Of a stretch of DNA of 64,000 nt, positions 52,112-61,440 are shown one piece after another (position 1 is the stretch's first letter; each line of letters begins with the position of its first letter). This DNA is from JADCGM01 sp943368345 (GTDB taxonomy: Bacteria; Pseudomonadota; Alphaproteobacteria; Sphingomonadales; Sphingomonadaceae). The notes below the pieces were generated by a model. That model did not search any database, was not told the DNA's origin, and was given only the letters and a program-made list of their open reading frames with translations. The position numbers were made by a program, and so were the translations under genes. The stretch spans positions 1 through 64,000 of the forward strand of contig CALRKY020000006.1 of assembly GCA_943368345.1 (NCBI GenBank), written 5' to 3'.

Positions 52112-54486
52112 CAGGCCGACTCCAGCAGGCGGGGGAGCCAATCAGCCGGGGCATCGCCGAGTTCAGCCCGCAGTCGGTCCAACCGCCGGACGGTGCCTTC
52201 GCGGCCCGACAGCACGGTCAGCAGTTCGGGTTCGCCCGAAAGGTCGAGCCGCGCCACCACCGAATCGCTGCCATGTTTGATCAGGAAGGCATGGGACGTG
52301 TCGGGCAGCGACTGAATGAGTTCAAACTCATGGGCCGTCAGGCCAAAGCCTGTCATATATTCACTGGCCTGCGCCTTTGGATTGGCCATGAAAATCTGGG
52401 TCGCCGCTTGTTCGATGATCGCGGAGGCAATGCGACTGCCAAGCGCGTCCGCCGCCGACTGGGTGGCAAAGCCGACCGCACCGTTGCGCTTGCGAATGGT
52501 CTTTTCCCAATCCTTGATGCGCTGGACAAACACCTCGTCATCGAGCGCCTTCCAGCCTTCGTCGATGACGATCAGCGTTGGCGCACCGTCCAACCGCTCC
52601 TCAACCCGGTGGAACAGGTAGAGCATCGCCGGGGTACGCAGCGCCGGTTCGTCAAGGATGGAGGTCAGGTCAAAGCCGAGTGTCGCTGCCCCCAGATCGA
52701 GCCGATCATCGTCATTGTCGAACAGCCAGGCCCGCTCCCCCGCGCCCCACCACGGGGCCAGACGTGCCGCCAGATCATCGGTCCGGGCACGACCCGACCC
52801 CCTGAACAATTCGGCATAGTAACGCAGACGCCGGTTCGACGCGGGCTGGGCATAATTGGCATCAACCGCTTCCTTGATCCGGGCGGCTTCCTCCGGCGTC
52901 AGCGTTTCCCCGCCCGCCGTCACCAGCTTGGTCGTCCAGTCGATCAGGAAGCGGCGGTTGGCCGCCGTGTCGAGCAGTTGCAGCGGGTTAAAGCCGGTCG
53001 GCTGGCCGGGTTTCAGCGCGTCATACCGCCCGCCAATGGCGCGCAGGAAAATCTCCGCCCCCCGGTCCTTGTCGAAAAACACGATGCGCGGGCCAAAGCG
53101 CCGCGCCTGCGCCAGCAGGAAGTTGAGTACCACGGTCTTGCCGGACCCGGAGGGGCCGATGATGGTGAAATTGCCGAGATCGCCCTTGTGGAAGTTAAAG
53201 TGGTACGGACCGGCGCTGGTGGTCTCCAGCAACGTGACCGCTGACCCCCAGTGGTTGCTCGCCGCCTTGCCAACCGGAAAATTATGCCCCGATGCAAAAC
53301 CAGCAAAATTACCGGTCGAGATCAGGGCCCGCCGGGCGATATCCTTGAAGTTACCGGGGAATTGCGCCCAGAAGGCGGCTTCCAGATTGACGTCTTCCCG
53401 CACTGCGATGATGCCGGTTTCGGTGAAGGCCGATTGCAGCTCCCCCACCGCCTGATCGAGCGATGCCAGACTGTCGGCTTTGACCATGACGGTCAGATGA
53501 TGTTCGCCAAAGGCGGCGCGGCCGCTTGCAACATCGTCCTTGGCCTGTGCGAGGCCCGCCTTCAGCGAATGGGCATCATCGTCGGCCCCCTTCATCCGCC
53601 GCAGCGCCAGATTCATCCGGTCAAGAGTTGGTTGCCGGTCGATCAGCGCGAAACTCTGCGTCACCGTCATCTCGAACGGCAGGCGGTAGAGATCGTCCAG
53701 CAGACCGGGCAGCGTTTCCGCCGGATAATCCTTCACCGACACCATTGCCGCAAATTCAGCGGGTCGGCGACCGGATGCGGCCAGCTCGATGGCTTCGGTG
53801 CCAAAACTGACCCGGCGGGCGGGCAGATGCTGGCCCAGGTCACCGCGCGGCAGCAGCACCGGGCGCATTTCGCCATTGAACAGCGCCGACAGCAATTCCA
53901 TCGGCTCCGAGCAGGCGCCGCGCTTGGCCCCATACACCCCGAGCAACCGCGCGCCATAAGGTTGCAGCGCTGCCATCATCGCTTCGCGCGCCGCATCCAG
54001 CTCCCGCCGGTCGCGCGCCTTGGCGACGCTGTCCTCTATTCCGTCCGCCTGCTTGCCGGACAGCCGCCGCAACACCCGGTCCGCCAGGCCAACCCGGCCC
54101 TGCAACGGTCGGCGGACCAGCGTCAGGAACAGGTCGTTGACGTAGAGGCGGCGGCTCGCCAGCCGGTCGCGCCAGCTGGCATCCAGCGCCCGACTGAAAT
54201 CATCGGCAAACTCCCCGTCCAGATCGGGCCGGACCTCGCGCCGTACGACATGGTGATAGACGGCAAAGCGGGAGCCGCCGAGCGCCCGCAGCATCGTCTC
54301 CCGGATCGCCTTGCGGTAATTCAGTTCGTCGGTGTCGGCGGTCTCGAACGACAGGCCGGTCAGATGGATGAATTGCAGCAGCAACCCGTCGCGCGTCTCA
54401 ATCGTGAAATCATCGACATGCCGCGCATAGGGCAGCCGGTCGCCTGCCCGCTTCTCCCGCCCCGCAATGTCGTCCCGGCCTGCCAT
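52111..54486 (-). CDS. virB4: VirB4-family T4SS ATPase
   Basis: This 791-residue protein's N-terminal half is the CagE/TrbE/VirB4 domain (ETRDGLLLQFIHLTGLSFETAD). The C-terminal half holds Walker A IIGPSGSGKTVVL, Walker B LIVIDEGWKAL and a Gln motif region (VGFATQSAADALGSRIAS). It is the largest T4SS motor and energises pilin dislocation and transport. The ATG at 54486 overlaps the virB3 stop. Length matches Agrobacterium VirB4 (789). Confidence 0.95.
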   Translation of the reverse strand: MAGRDDIAGREKRAGDRLPYARHVDDFTIETRDGLLLQFIHLTGLSFETADTDELNYRKAIRETMLRALGGSRFAVYHHVVRREVRPDLDGEFADDFSRALDASWRDRLASRRLYVNDLFLTLVRRPLQGRVGLADRVLRRLSGKQADGIEDSVAKARDRRELDAAREAMMAALQPYGARLLGVYGAKRGACSEPMELLSALFNGEMRPVLLPRGDLGQHLPARRVSFGTEAIELAASGRRPAEFAAMVSVKDYPAETLPGLLDDLYRLPFEMTVTQSFALIDRQPTLDRMNLALRRMKGADDDAHSLKAGLAQAKDDVASGRAAFGEHHLTVMVKADSLASLDQAVGELQSAFTETGIIAVREDVNLEAAFWAQFPGNFKDIARRALISTGNFAGFASGHNFPVGKAASNHWGSAVTLLETTSAGPYHFNFHKGDLGNFTIIGPSGSGKTVVLNFLLAQARRFGPRIVFFDKDRGAEIFLRAIGGRYDALKPGQPTGFNPLQLLDTAANRRFLIDWTTKLVTAGGETLTPEEAARIKEAVDANYAQPASNRRLRYYAELFRGSGRARTDDLAARLAPWWGAGERAWLFDNDDDRLDLGAATLGFDLTSILDEPALRTPAMLYLFHRVEERLDGAPTLIVIDEGWKALDDEVFVQRIKDWEKTIRKRNGAVGFATQSAADALGSRIASAIIEQAATQIFMANPKAQASEYMTGFGLTAHEFELIQSLPDTSHAFLIKHGSDSVVARLDLSGEPELLTVLSGREGTVRRLDRLRAELGDAPADWLPRLLESA

Positions 54487-54770
54487 CAGGGGGTGTAACT
54501 GTTGCAGCCCCAAAGGCGGTGGTTCCGCACCCGGGGATTGCGGGACACGCGGGTCAGCCACAGATCGAAAATCCGCGGCTCCTTCACGCAGGCGATGTAG
54601 CCAATGGCATGGGCGACGAGGGCAAAGCCCAGCGCCCACAGGCTTTTGAAAATCAGGAACAATTCCGCTGTCACGATGCCGTTCATCACGAAATAACTGT
54701 AGGTAACCCCCGCAAACATCTGCGGCCGGGTCAGCGCGGTGAAGACGGGATCGCGGGCGAGATCGGACAT
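54486..54770 (-). CDS. virB3: VirB3-family T4SS protein
   Basis: This 94-residue inner-membrane protein starts MSDLARDPVFTALTRPQMFAG, the family hallmark, followed by two membrane helices (SYFVMNGIVTAELFLIF, LWALGFALVAHAIGYIA). It works with VirB4 in pilus assembly. The ATG at 54770 is chosen over an upstream one because the conserved block begins there. It is four bases after virB2. Confidence 0.92.
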   Translation of the reverse strand: MSDLARDPVFTALTRPQMFAGVTYSYFVMNGIVTAELFLIFKSLWALGFALVAHAIGYIACVKEPRIFDLWLTRVSRNPRVRNHRLWGCNSYTP

Positions 54771-54774
54771 GACG

Positions 54775-55071
54775 CTAAAGCCCGCCCGTCGCCGACCGGA
54801 TGCCCGCCACAATGCTTGAGGCCCCAAACAGGATGAACAGCCCGACGACGACGGTCGCGCCGTAGCGCCAGTTCATGCGCCCCGTCAGCATCATGAAGCC
54901 AACGGCGGCCACTGCCACCACTGCCACCGCCGTTGCGACATTGCCGAGCAGCGTCCCCTGTAGCCAGTTGACCGCGCCCAGCAGCGCGCCGGACCCCTGC
55001 GGGTCCATCTGCACCCCCTGCGCCAACGTGGGCGCTGCGACCGCTGCCAGTGCCAGTCCGAACCGCTTCAT
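54775..55071 (-). CDS. virB2: VirB2/TrbC-family pilin
   Basis: This 98-residue protein has a signal peptide (about 1-20, VAAPTLAQ) and two hydrophobic helices (LLGNVATAVAVVAVAAVGFMML, YGATVVVGLFILFGASSIVAG) separated by a short basic loop (TGRMNWR). This matches a processed T4SS pilin subunit. The ATG at 55071 shares a base with the virB1 stop; a GTG three bases earlier is the alternative. Confidence 0.92.
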   Translation of the reverse strand: MKRFGLALAAVAAPTLAQGVQMDPQGSGALLGAVNWLQGTLLGNVATAVAVVAVAAVGFMMLTGRMNWRYGATVVVGLFILFGASSIVAGIRSATGGL

Positions 55072-55646
55072 CACTCTTGTCCTCCCGACCCAGCGCCGAC
55101 CCGAGCCAGTATCTGCGCGACATAGGCCTGTGTCTCCGCAAACGGCGGCACCCCGCCATAGCGGTCCACCGCCCCCGGTCCGGCATTATACGCCGCCAGC
55201 GCCAGACTGCGATTCCCGCCGAACCTGCGCATCATACCACCAAGATAGGCCGCGCCCCCTGCAATATTCTGCGTCAGATCAAAGCGGTCAACGCCAAGGT
55301 CCCGTGCCGTTCCCGGCATCAATTGCATGACGCCCGCCGCCCCCTTTGGTGACAGCGCATCATGACGAAACCGCGACTCCGCCCAGGCCACCGCCTCCAG
55401 CAGCGCCGGATCCAGCGCCTGTGCTGCTGCTGCCGCTGCCAATTCGCGCCGGACCTCTGCCGGAGCTACGACTACCGCACGCCCCCGGACGCCCTGCGTG
55501 ATCGGCGTCACACCGGCATCGGACCACACCGCCGCGCCCGCATAGGTCGCAACCGCCCCGTCATCGCCAATCGCCAGCACCTGCGCGCCGCCGGAGGTTG
55601 CCCCCGCCAGCCCAACCACAACCGCCGCCATCCATCCCCGACGCAT
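55071..55646 (-). CDS. virB1: lytic transglycosylase, VirB1-like
   Basis: This 191-residue periplasmic muramidase has a signal peptide. The SLT domain (about 80-180) shows the catalytic Glu in EAVAWAESRF, then SPKGAAGVMQLMPGTA and AYNAGPGAV. It opens the peptidoglycan for T4SS assembly and heads the operon. The ATG at 55646 is preferred (GTG at 55652 is in frame). The promoter should lie in 55647-55738. Confidence 0.93.
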   Translation of the reverse strand: MRRGWMAAVVVGLAGATSGGAQVLAIGDDGAVATYAGAAVWSDAGVTPITQGVRGRAVVVAPAEVRRELAAAAAAQALDPALLEAVAWAESRFRHDALSPKGAAGVMQLMPGTARDLGVDRFDLTQNIAGGAAYLGGMMRRFGGNRSLALAAYNAGPGAVDRYGGVPPFAETQAYVAQILARVGAGSGGQE

Positions 55647-55738
55647 GTCCACGCCCCATCTAACCGCTGGATAATGTAGAGATTGTGGACAGGCCCGTCG
55701 ACTCGGGAAAGATTGGGACGTGGAGAATAGGACCGGCG

Positions 55739-55903
55739 TTAATCCATCAATGCGCTAAGATGATCGTGGCGCGGGTCTATGCGTGATGCTGCCAGAGCCG
55801 TGAGCGTCACAGCGTCCATTTCATCAACGCCCAAAGCAGTCGGTAACGGAAGTCGATCTGCCTCAAGACCGCTCACCGGATAATGATCACATTGATTGTC
55901 CAT
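55739..55903 (-). CDS. possible small protein (54 aa)
   Basis: A 54-codon minus-strand frame begins MDNQCDHYPVSGLEADRL and ends SRIDPRHDHLSALMD. It has balanced, coding-looking composition, with GGAG ten bases upstream of the ATG. It lies between virB1 and a divergent secreted protein. It is too short for family assignment. It might be a fortuitous frame. Confidence 0.35.
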   Translation of the reverse strand: MDNQCDHYPVSGLEADRLPLPTALGVDEMDAVTLTALAASRIDPRHDHLSALMD

Positions 55904-55992
55904 AACTTCATTTCTCCGCTGACTATGTCTGTTGTATCGTTCAAATTGGTGCTAAAAGATCAGGGATTGATTACAGGCGGCTGGGTGCGCAC
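55904..55992. promoter_or_regulatory. AT-richer intergenic upstream of the secreted unknown
   Basis: These 89 bases separate the possible small ORF and the gene at 55993. The plus strand carries the promoter region of 55993. No clear operator was seen. Confidence 0.3.
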
Positions 55993-56661
55993 ATGAAGCT
56001 GGCACGGATCGTATTTTACAGCGTATTGCTTGTGGCCACGCCTGCTTGGGCAGCCTCTGCCCCCGGGACCCTGGCAACTGGGGCTACCCCTATTACACAC
56101 GGTGGCAATCGCACTGGATGCGAGGTCCTATTCACGGCGGTAATTGAGGACCATATCTATAGACAAGGGGCATGGGTTCACCTTTCCGGCAGTTTCATAT
56201 TGAATGGATTCAGCGCGAACAACGCTCTCGAACCTTCATTGACTGTAAAGTTGGTTGTCAACGATATGACTTCGGTGACTGGTGACTACAAGCTTTCGCC
56301 GAGCGCGCCCACTACAGTAATTCTGATGGGCAAGGGCGAGGTATCAAATCGGTCAGCGTTTATTACGAGTGCTGTAGGCGAGACGCCGGGGAGTCTCCTG
56401 ACGGCATTTCGGTTCGATGATACCTTCGCGCTTGTTTTGGCCCGCATACTCGATGACAACCAACTTGTTATTGCCTTTAACCGTCGCGAAGGCGGCAAAG
56501 ATGTCCGGGTACCCATTGACCTTAGCATTGAGTCTTGGTCCGCTCCTGGAGCCAAACATAGTGATGCAACGCGGTCAGATTTTCTCGCCTGCGCCAAAGG
56601 ATTACTCAACGAAATCAATGAGAAAGTCAGCGTGAAAATCAATGAGAAGAGTCCCAAATAG
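55993..56661 (+). CDS. secreted hypothetical protein
   Basis: This 222-residue protein has a signal peptide (MKLARIVFYSVLLVATPAWA). The mature part is beta-rich, with one clear Cys pair (near GCEVLF and FLACAKGL), suggesting a disulfide in the periplasm. No family is recognised. Codon use is less GC-rich than neighbours, which hints at an accessory origin. It is not in an obvious operon; prfC starts 150 bases later. Confidence 0.6.
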   Translation: MKLARIVFYSVLLVATPAWAASAPGTLATGATPITHGGNRTGCEVLFTAVIEDHIYRQGAWVHLSGSFILNGFSANNALEPSLTVKLVVNDMTSVTGDYKLSPSAPTTVILMGKGEVSNRSAFITSAVGETPGSLLTAFRFDDTFALVLARILDDNQLVIAFNRREGGKDVRVPIDLSIESWSAPGAKHSDATRSDFLACAKGLLNEINEKVSVKINEKSPK

Positions 56662-56812
56662 GTACCTTCACTCCTGTGCCTGGCAGTCGCACACCGGAAG
56701 CCGTTACACAGCATGACCTATGTTCGCCCCAAAAACCGACCGTCCAATTGCCCCCGGCTCCCCAACCCGCTAATCCCCCGCGCTCCCCTCCACCTCGCAG
56801 GAACCACTCGCC

Positions 56813-58366
56813 GTGTCCGACCGCCGCACTTTCGCGATTATTTCGCATCCTGACGCGGGCAAGACCACGCTGACCGAGAAACTGCTGTTGTCCGGCGGCG
56901 CGATCCATCTGGCGGGGGAGGTGAAGGCGCGCGGGGCGAACCGGCGGGCGCGGTCGGACTGGATGAAGATCGAGCAGCAGCGCGGCATCTCCGTCACGTC
57001 GTCGGTGATGACCTTCGAGAAGGACGGCATCACTTTCAATCTGCTCGACACACCGGGGCATGAGGATTTCAGCGAGGACACCTACCGGACGCTGACCGCC
57101 GTCGATTCAGCCGTGATGGTCATCGACGCGGCGCGCGGCATTGAGGCGCAGACGCTGAAGCTGTTCGAGGTCTGCCGCCTGCGTGATGTGCCGATCATCA
57201 CCTTCATCAACAAGATTGACCGTGAGGGGCTATCACCGTTCGAGCTGCTCGATGAAGTGGCGTCGAAACTGGCGCTCGATGTCTGCCCGATGATGTGGCC
57301 GGCCGGCATGGGCGGTGAGTTTGAGGGGCTATATGATCTGCACGCCAACCGGCTGATCCCGCCGGATGGCAGCGCCCCGACCCAATTGACCGGCCTTGCC
57401 GATGAGAAGCTCGATCAGCTGCTTTCCCCCGGTCGCGTCAGCCAGTTGCGCGAGGAGGCGGAACTGGCGGTGGGCGGCTATGCGCCGTTTGACGGCGACA
57501 TGTACCGCGCCGGCAATTTGACGCCGGTGTATTTCGGATCGGCGTTGCGCGAATTTGGGGTCGAGCAGTTGATTGCCGCGCTTGCTGCCCACGCACCACC
57601 GCCGCGTCCGCAACCGGCCTCCCCACGCAATATCGATCCGACCGAACCGGCGGTCACCGGTTTTGTATTCAAGGTGCAGGCCAATATGGACCCGCAGCAC
57701 CGCGACCGCGTCGCCTTCCTCCGGTTGGTGTCCGGGCGGTTCAAGCGTGGCATGAAGCTGAAGCAGGTGCACACGGGGAAGGTCATTGCGGTGCACAGCC
57801 CGATCTTTTTCTTCGCCCAAAGCCGGGAGCTGGCGGACGAGGCGTTTCCCGGCGACATCATCGGCATCCCGAACCACGGCAGTTTGCGCGTCGGCGACAC
57901 GTTGACCGAAGGGGAGGCGATCACCTTCACCGGCATCCCCAATTTCGCCCCCGAAATCCTGCGCCGGGTCCGGCTCGGCGATCCGACCAAGACCAAGCAG
58001 CTGCGCAATGCCCTGAACGACATGGCCGAAGAAGGCGTGACCCAGGTGTTCCGCCCGATGATCGGGTCGCAGTGGATTGTCGGCGTCGTTGGGCAGTTGC
58101 AGCTCGATGTGCTGATCAGCCGGATGCAGGCGGAATATAAGGTCGATGCCGGGTTCGAACCGAGTCCCTGGGATACGGCGCGCTGGCTCGCCGCCGATGA
58201 TCCGGCGAAGTTGGCGGCATTCATCGACGCGCACAAATCCATGATGGGGGAGGACCGGGACGGCGCACCCGTCTATCTGGCCCGCGATGCCTGGGAGCTC
58301 AACTACACCAGTCAACGCAACCCCGACCTGCGATTCACCGCTACCCGCGAACGGGCGGTGGGTTGA
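56813..58366 (+). CDS. prfC: peptide chain release factor 3
   Basis: This 517-residue translational GTPase has ISHPDAGKTTLTEKLL (P-loop), RGISVTSSVMTF, DTPGHEDFSEDTYRTL (G3) and NKIDREGLSP (G4), with the RF3 C-terminal domain (GELQLDV-like VGQLQLDVLISRM...). It releases RF1/RF2 from the ribosome. The GTG start at 56813 is chosen because SDRRTFAIISHPDAGK follows immediately. Its stop overlaps the next gene by four bases. Confidence 0.95.
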   Translation: MSDRRTFAIISHPDAGKTTLTEKLLLSGGAIHLAGEVKARGANRRARSDWMKIEQQRGISVTSSVMTFEKDGITFNLLDTPGHEDFSEDTYRTLTAVDSAVMVIDAARGIEAQTLKLFEVCRLRDVPIITFINKIDREGLSPFELLDEVASKLALDVCPMMWPAGMGGEFEGLYDLHANRLIPPDGSAPTQLTGLADEKLDQLLSPGRVSQLREEAELAVGGYAPFDGDMYRAGNLTPVYFGSALREFGVEQLIAALAAHAPPPRPQPASPRNIDPTEPAVTGFVFKVQANMDPQHRDRVAFLRLVSGRFKRGMKLKQVHTGKVIAVHSPIFFFAQSRELADEAFPGDIIGIPNHGSLRVGDTLTEGEAITFTGIPNFAPEILRRVRLGDPTKTKQLRNALNDMAEEGVTQVFRPMIGSQWIVGVVGQLQLDVLISRMQAEYKVDAGFEPSPWDTARWLAADDPAKLAAFIDAHKSMMGEDRDGAPVYLARDAWELNYTSQRNPDLRFTATRERAVG

Positions 58367-58815
58367 GCATCCAGATCCTCGTCGATGCCGATGCCTGCCC
58401 GGTGAAGGAGGAAATCTACCGGGTTGCGCGCCGCACCGGCACGCCGGTCAAAATCGTCGCTAATGCCGCCATCCGGGTGACGCCGGAGCCGTTTGTCGAG
58501 GCCGTGCGGGTCAGCGGCAGCTTTGATGCGGCCGACGACTGGATTGCGGAGCGAGCCGGGCCAACCTCCATCGTCATTACATCGGACATCCTGCTCGCCG
58601 ACCGGTGCGTGAAAGCGGGGGCAGTGGTGTTCGCGCCCAGCGGCAAACCCTTCACCGCCGCCTCGATCGGCAATGCTGTGGCAACCCGCGCATTGATGGC
58701 CGACCTACGGGCGATGGGCGATGTGTCCGGAGGCCCTGCACCCTTTTCCAGGGCCGACCGCTCACGGTTCCTCTCGGCATTGGATGAGGCGGTGAACCGG
58801 TTGCGGCGCGGTTAA
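58363..58815 (+). CDS. DUF188 (YaiI/YqxD) family protein
   Basis: This 150-residue protein has ILVDADACPVKEEIYRVA at the N-terminus (PIN-like acidic residues) and TSDILLADRCVKAGAVVFAPSG. The UPF0178 fold is related to PIN/NYN nucleases, but no activity has been settled. A TTG start overlaps prfC, so it is translationally coupled. Length is standard. Confidence 0.9.
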   Translation: MSIQILVDADACPVKEEIYRVARRTGTPVKIVANAAIRVTPEPFVEAVRVSGSFDAADDWIAERAGPTSIVITSDILLADRCVKAGAVVFAPSGKPFTAASIGNAVATRALMADLRAMGDVSGGPAPFSRADRSRFLSALDEAVNRLRRG

Positions 58816-58859
58816 AAACCTAGAGGATTCAATATCCAGATGTCGACAACCTTCAACAT

Positions 58860-59525
58860 CTAGACGATTTTCAGTCCGGCAGGGCGGACGGAGCCCAATG
58901 AAACCTGGATTTTCAGCAGGTCTTCAACCGACATGGCCGGCATGGGGATGACATTGTCGACTGGCATCAGCACCAGGGTTCCGGACATCGCCATCGGGGC
59001 GCTGGGCAGATAGACCAGATGGCGCGATTCCCCGGCGACATCGAACACCTCCGGTGTGACCAGCAGGCCAAGGACGTCATTGCCGCGACCGATGAAGCGC
59101 ACGGCGACGACGCGCATGCCTTTCAACTCGCCCTCTGCCTGCGGCCCGAGCAGCCGGACGAACTGGGCGATCGGCCGGTACACCGACCGCAGCAACGGAA
59201 CGCGGTCCACAAACTGATCAAAGCCGTCTTCCAACCGGGCGCGGAACCGGGTCTGGACCACCAACCCGAGCAGACCAATCAGCACCAAGACCATGGTCAG
59301 GCCGGCCCAGAAGGCCAGGGCCTCCCCCGCGCCGAACAGGGCAGTGCCTCCCGACGCCAGCACCCGGCCGATGAAACTCTCCGGTCCGAACGCCCCTTGC
59401 AGATAGCCGACCAGCCACTGGATCGCGACGATGGTCAGGATGAACGGCAGCAGGAAAATCAGCCCGGTGATGAACGCGCCAAGCGCATTCTCGGTCAGGG
59501 CGCGCAGGGACCGCCGCGCCGTCAT
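58860..59525 (-). CDS. DUF502 membrane protein
   Basis: This 221-residue protein has two N-terminal membrane helices (GAFITGLIFLLPFILTIVAIQWL, then AFWAGLTMVLVLIGLLGLVV) and a soluble C-terminal part with VDRVPLLRSVYRPIAQFV, HLVYLPSAPMAMSGTLVLMPVDN. This is the DUF502 layout. The ATG at 59525 overlaps the leuB stop (ATGA), so it is the final gene of the leu transcript. Its function is unknown. Confidence 0.88.
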   Translation of the reverse strand: MTARRSLRALTENALGAFITGLIFLLPFILTIVAIQWLVGYLQGAFGPESFIGRVLASGGTALFGAGEALAFWAGLTMVLVLIGLLGLVVQTRFRARLEDGFDQFVDRVPLLRSVYRPIAQFVRLLGPQAEGELKGMRVVAVRFIGRGNDVLGLLVTPEVFDVAGESRHLVYLPSAPMAMSGTLVLMPVDNVIPMPAMSVEDLLKIQVSLGSVRPAGLKIV

Positions 59526-60595
59526 CGGCCCAGCTGGGCGATGATTGCGTCACCCATGTCCTGCGTCGTCGCGCTGCCGCCGAGGTCACCGGTGCGCAGT
59601 CCAGCCGTGAGCGCGCCACCAACGGCGGCCTCGACGCGGTCGGCGAGATCGGGTCGTCCAAGTGAGTAACGCAGAGCCATCGCGAGGCTGAGGATGGACG
59701 CACAAGGGTTGGCAATGCCGCGTCCGGCGATATCCGGTGCCGAACCGTGGATCGGTTCGTAGAGACCCGGCTTACCAGCCTCCCCCAGCGCCGCCGATGG
59801 CAACATGCCGAGCGACCCGGTCAGCATCCCGGCCTCGTCGCTCAGGATATCACCGAACAGATTGTCGGTGACGATCACATCAAACTGTTTGGGGGCTTTC
59901 ACCAACTGCATCGCCATGTTGTCGGCCAGCATATGACTGAGCTCGATATGCGGATATTCGGCATCGCGCAGGCGCTGCACTTCCTCCCGCCACAGCAGTC
60001 CGGACTCCATCACGTTGGATTTTTCCGCCGAACACACTCGCCCGGTCCGCTGTTTGGCGAGGTCAAACGCCACGCGGGCAACCCGGCGGATTTCGGTGCT
60101 GGTATAGACCTGTGTGTTGACGCCGCGCCGCTCCCCGCCGCCCAAATCCTCGATACCGCGCGGTTCCCCGAAATAGACGCCGCCGGTCAATTCCCGGACA
60201 AACAAGATATCCAAGCCTTCGACCAGGTCGCGTTTCAGGCTGGACGCATCGGCGAGGGCTGGAAAGCAGATCGCCGGGCGGAGGTTGGCAAAGACCTCCA
60301 TACCGGCGCGCAGGGCTAGCAGCCCCGCCTCAGGGCGTTTGTCATAGCTTTGCGTCGCCCATTGCGGCCCGCCGACCGCCCCCATCAGCACGGCATCCGC
60401 TGCCTTGGCACGCGCCAGCGTTTGTGGTTCCAGCGGTACACCGGTCGCGTCAATCGCTGCCCCGCCAAACAGCGAGTCCTCCATCACCACGTCCAGCGCC
60501 GCGTTGGCGTTCGCCCAATCAACCACCCGTCGCGCCTGCACCGTCACCTCAGGGCCGATCCCGTCTCCGGGGAGAAGGAGGAGTGTTTTGGTCAT
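59522..60595 (-). CDS. leuB: 3-isopropylmalate dehydrogenase
   Basis: This 357-residue NAD-dependent enzyme performs the third leucine step (3-isopropylmalate to 2-oxoisocaproate). Visible: LLPGDGIGPEVTVQA, the substrate/cofactor region DKSNV(M) written as AEKSNVMES, and NLFGDILSDEAGMLTGSLGMLPSA with the metal Asp. It is coupled to the metallophosphoesterase upstream and to DUF502 downstream (ATGA each side). Confidence 0.97.
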   Translation of the reverse strand: MTKTLLLLPGDGIGPEVTVQARRVVDWANANAALDVVMEDSLFGGAAIDATGVPLEPQTLARAKAADAVLMGAVGGPQWATQSYDKRPEAGLLALRAGMEVFANLRPAICFPALADASSLKRDLVEGLDILFVRELTGGVYFGEPRGIEDLGGGERRGVNTQVYTSTEIRRVARVAFDLAKQRTGRVCSAEKSNVMESGLLWREEVQRLRDAEYPHIELSHMLADNMAMQLVKAPKQFDVIVTDNLFGDILSDEAGMLTGSLGMLPSAALGEAGKPGLYEPIHGSAPDIAGRGIANPCASILSLAMALRYSLGRPDLADRVEAAVGGALTAGLRTGDLGGSATTQDMGDAIIAQLGR

Positions 60596-61425
60596 ATGCC
60601 CTTGCCTTCGGGAACCAGAGTGAGAAGCCAGATGTCAGGCACCGCGCCAAGGCGCAACGGTAAGATGCTCGTTCCCAGTCCAGCACCGACGATAATATGT
60701 CTCTTTGACTCGATGATGTGCCCGCACCCGTACCGCGCACCCGTAGTAGTGGCATAGGATAGGGCGCCGATAATCGGCAGGACGATCTGCCCACAGTGCG
60801 TGTGCCCAGCGATAAGAATGCGAGCGCTATCAGGCAAGAGCGGAACCACATCCGGGCTGTGGCTTATAGTCAGGACGGGTTGTCTTCCTATACCAGCGAA
60901 CGCCAGCGGAATATTGGCGCGGCGCACATAAATATCGTCGATGCCGACAATCGCAATTTGCTCACGCCGGACATGGGCATTTTCGAGCACAGTGACGCCA
61001 TTCGTGCGAACTGCGGCAGCAAATCTTGGATCACCGCGCCAATAGTCGTGGTTCCCCATAACCGCGACCGTACCAAGCCGTGCGCGGAGCCCACGGAGTG
61101 GCGCAGTGGCACTTGCAGCATCGAATCTGCGACTCGCCATCATCTTGTCGCTGACAAAATCGCCGGTGATCAGCACTAGGTCAGGGCGAAGCGCGTTGAC
61201 CTGTTTCACTATGTGCGCCAACCGCTCGGGTGGCATATCGGGACCAGCAACATGGATATCCGAAATGGCCGCGACCACGATAGGCGCGGAGCCTGCAGCT
61301 AGCCCGGCTAAAGGCAAGGTAGCTCGCCGCACTACCGGATCTGCAATCGCAACATGGTACATATAGGCAATTGCAAGCAGGCCCAGTGCTATGACCGCCG
61401 CCAGGAGCCGGACGGATCGAGTCAC
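60592..61425 (-). CDS. membrane-anchored metallophosphoesterase
   Basis: This 277-residue YkuE/LpxG-type calcineurin-like phosphoesterase has an N-terminal helix (LLAAVIALGLLAIAYMYHVAI). The metal motifs are SDIHVAG, ITGDFVSD, GNHDYW and AGHTHCGQI, all present. Such proteins often cleave phospholipids or UDP-sugars. It lies inside the leu operon between leuD and leuB and overlaps leuB by ATGA, an unusual position. Its composition looks a little less GC-rich than leuB. Confidence 0.9.
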   Translation of the reverse strand: MTRSVRLLAAVIALGLLAIAYMYHVAIADPVVRRATLPLAGLAAGSAPIVVAAISDIHVAGPDMPPERLAHIVKQVNALRPDLVLITGDFVSDKMMASRRFDAASATAPLRGLRARLGTVAVMGNHDYWRGDPRFAAAVRTNGVTVLENAHVRREQIAIVGIDDIYVRRANIPLAFAGIGRQPVLTISHSPDVVPLLPDSARILIAGHTHCGQIVLPIIGALSYATTTGARYGCGHIIESKRHIIVGAGLGTSILPLRLGAVPDIWLLTLVPEGKGI

Positions 61426-61440
61426 GATAGCGGCATTTTG

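Noticed and set aside
47427..55646. Integrative and conjugative element
   Set aside because: There is no relaxase, coupling protein, integrase or att duplication around the virB genes in this window.
58816..58859. Bidirectional terminator between the DUF188 and DUF502 genes
   Set aside because: Only a weak AGATGT/ACATCT pairing with a long loop is seen and no convincing T-tract.
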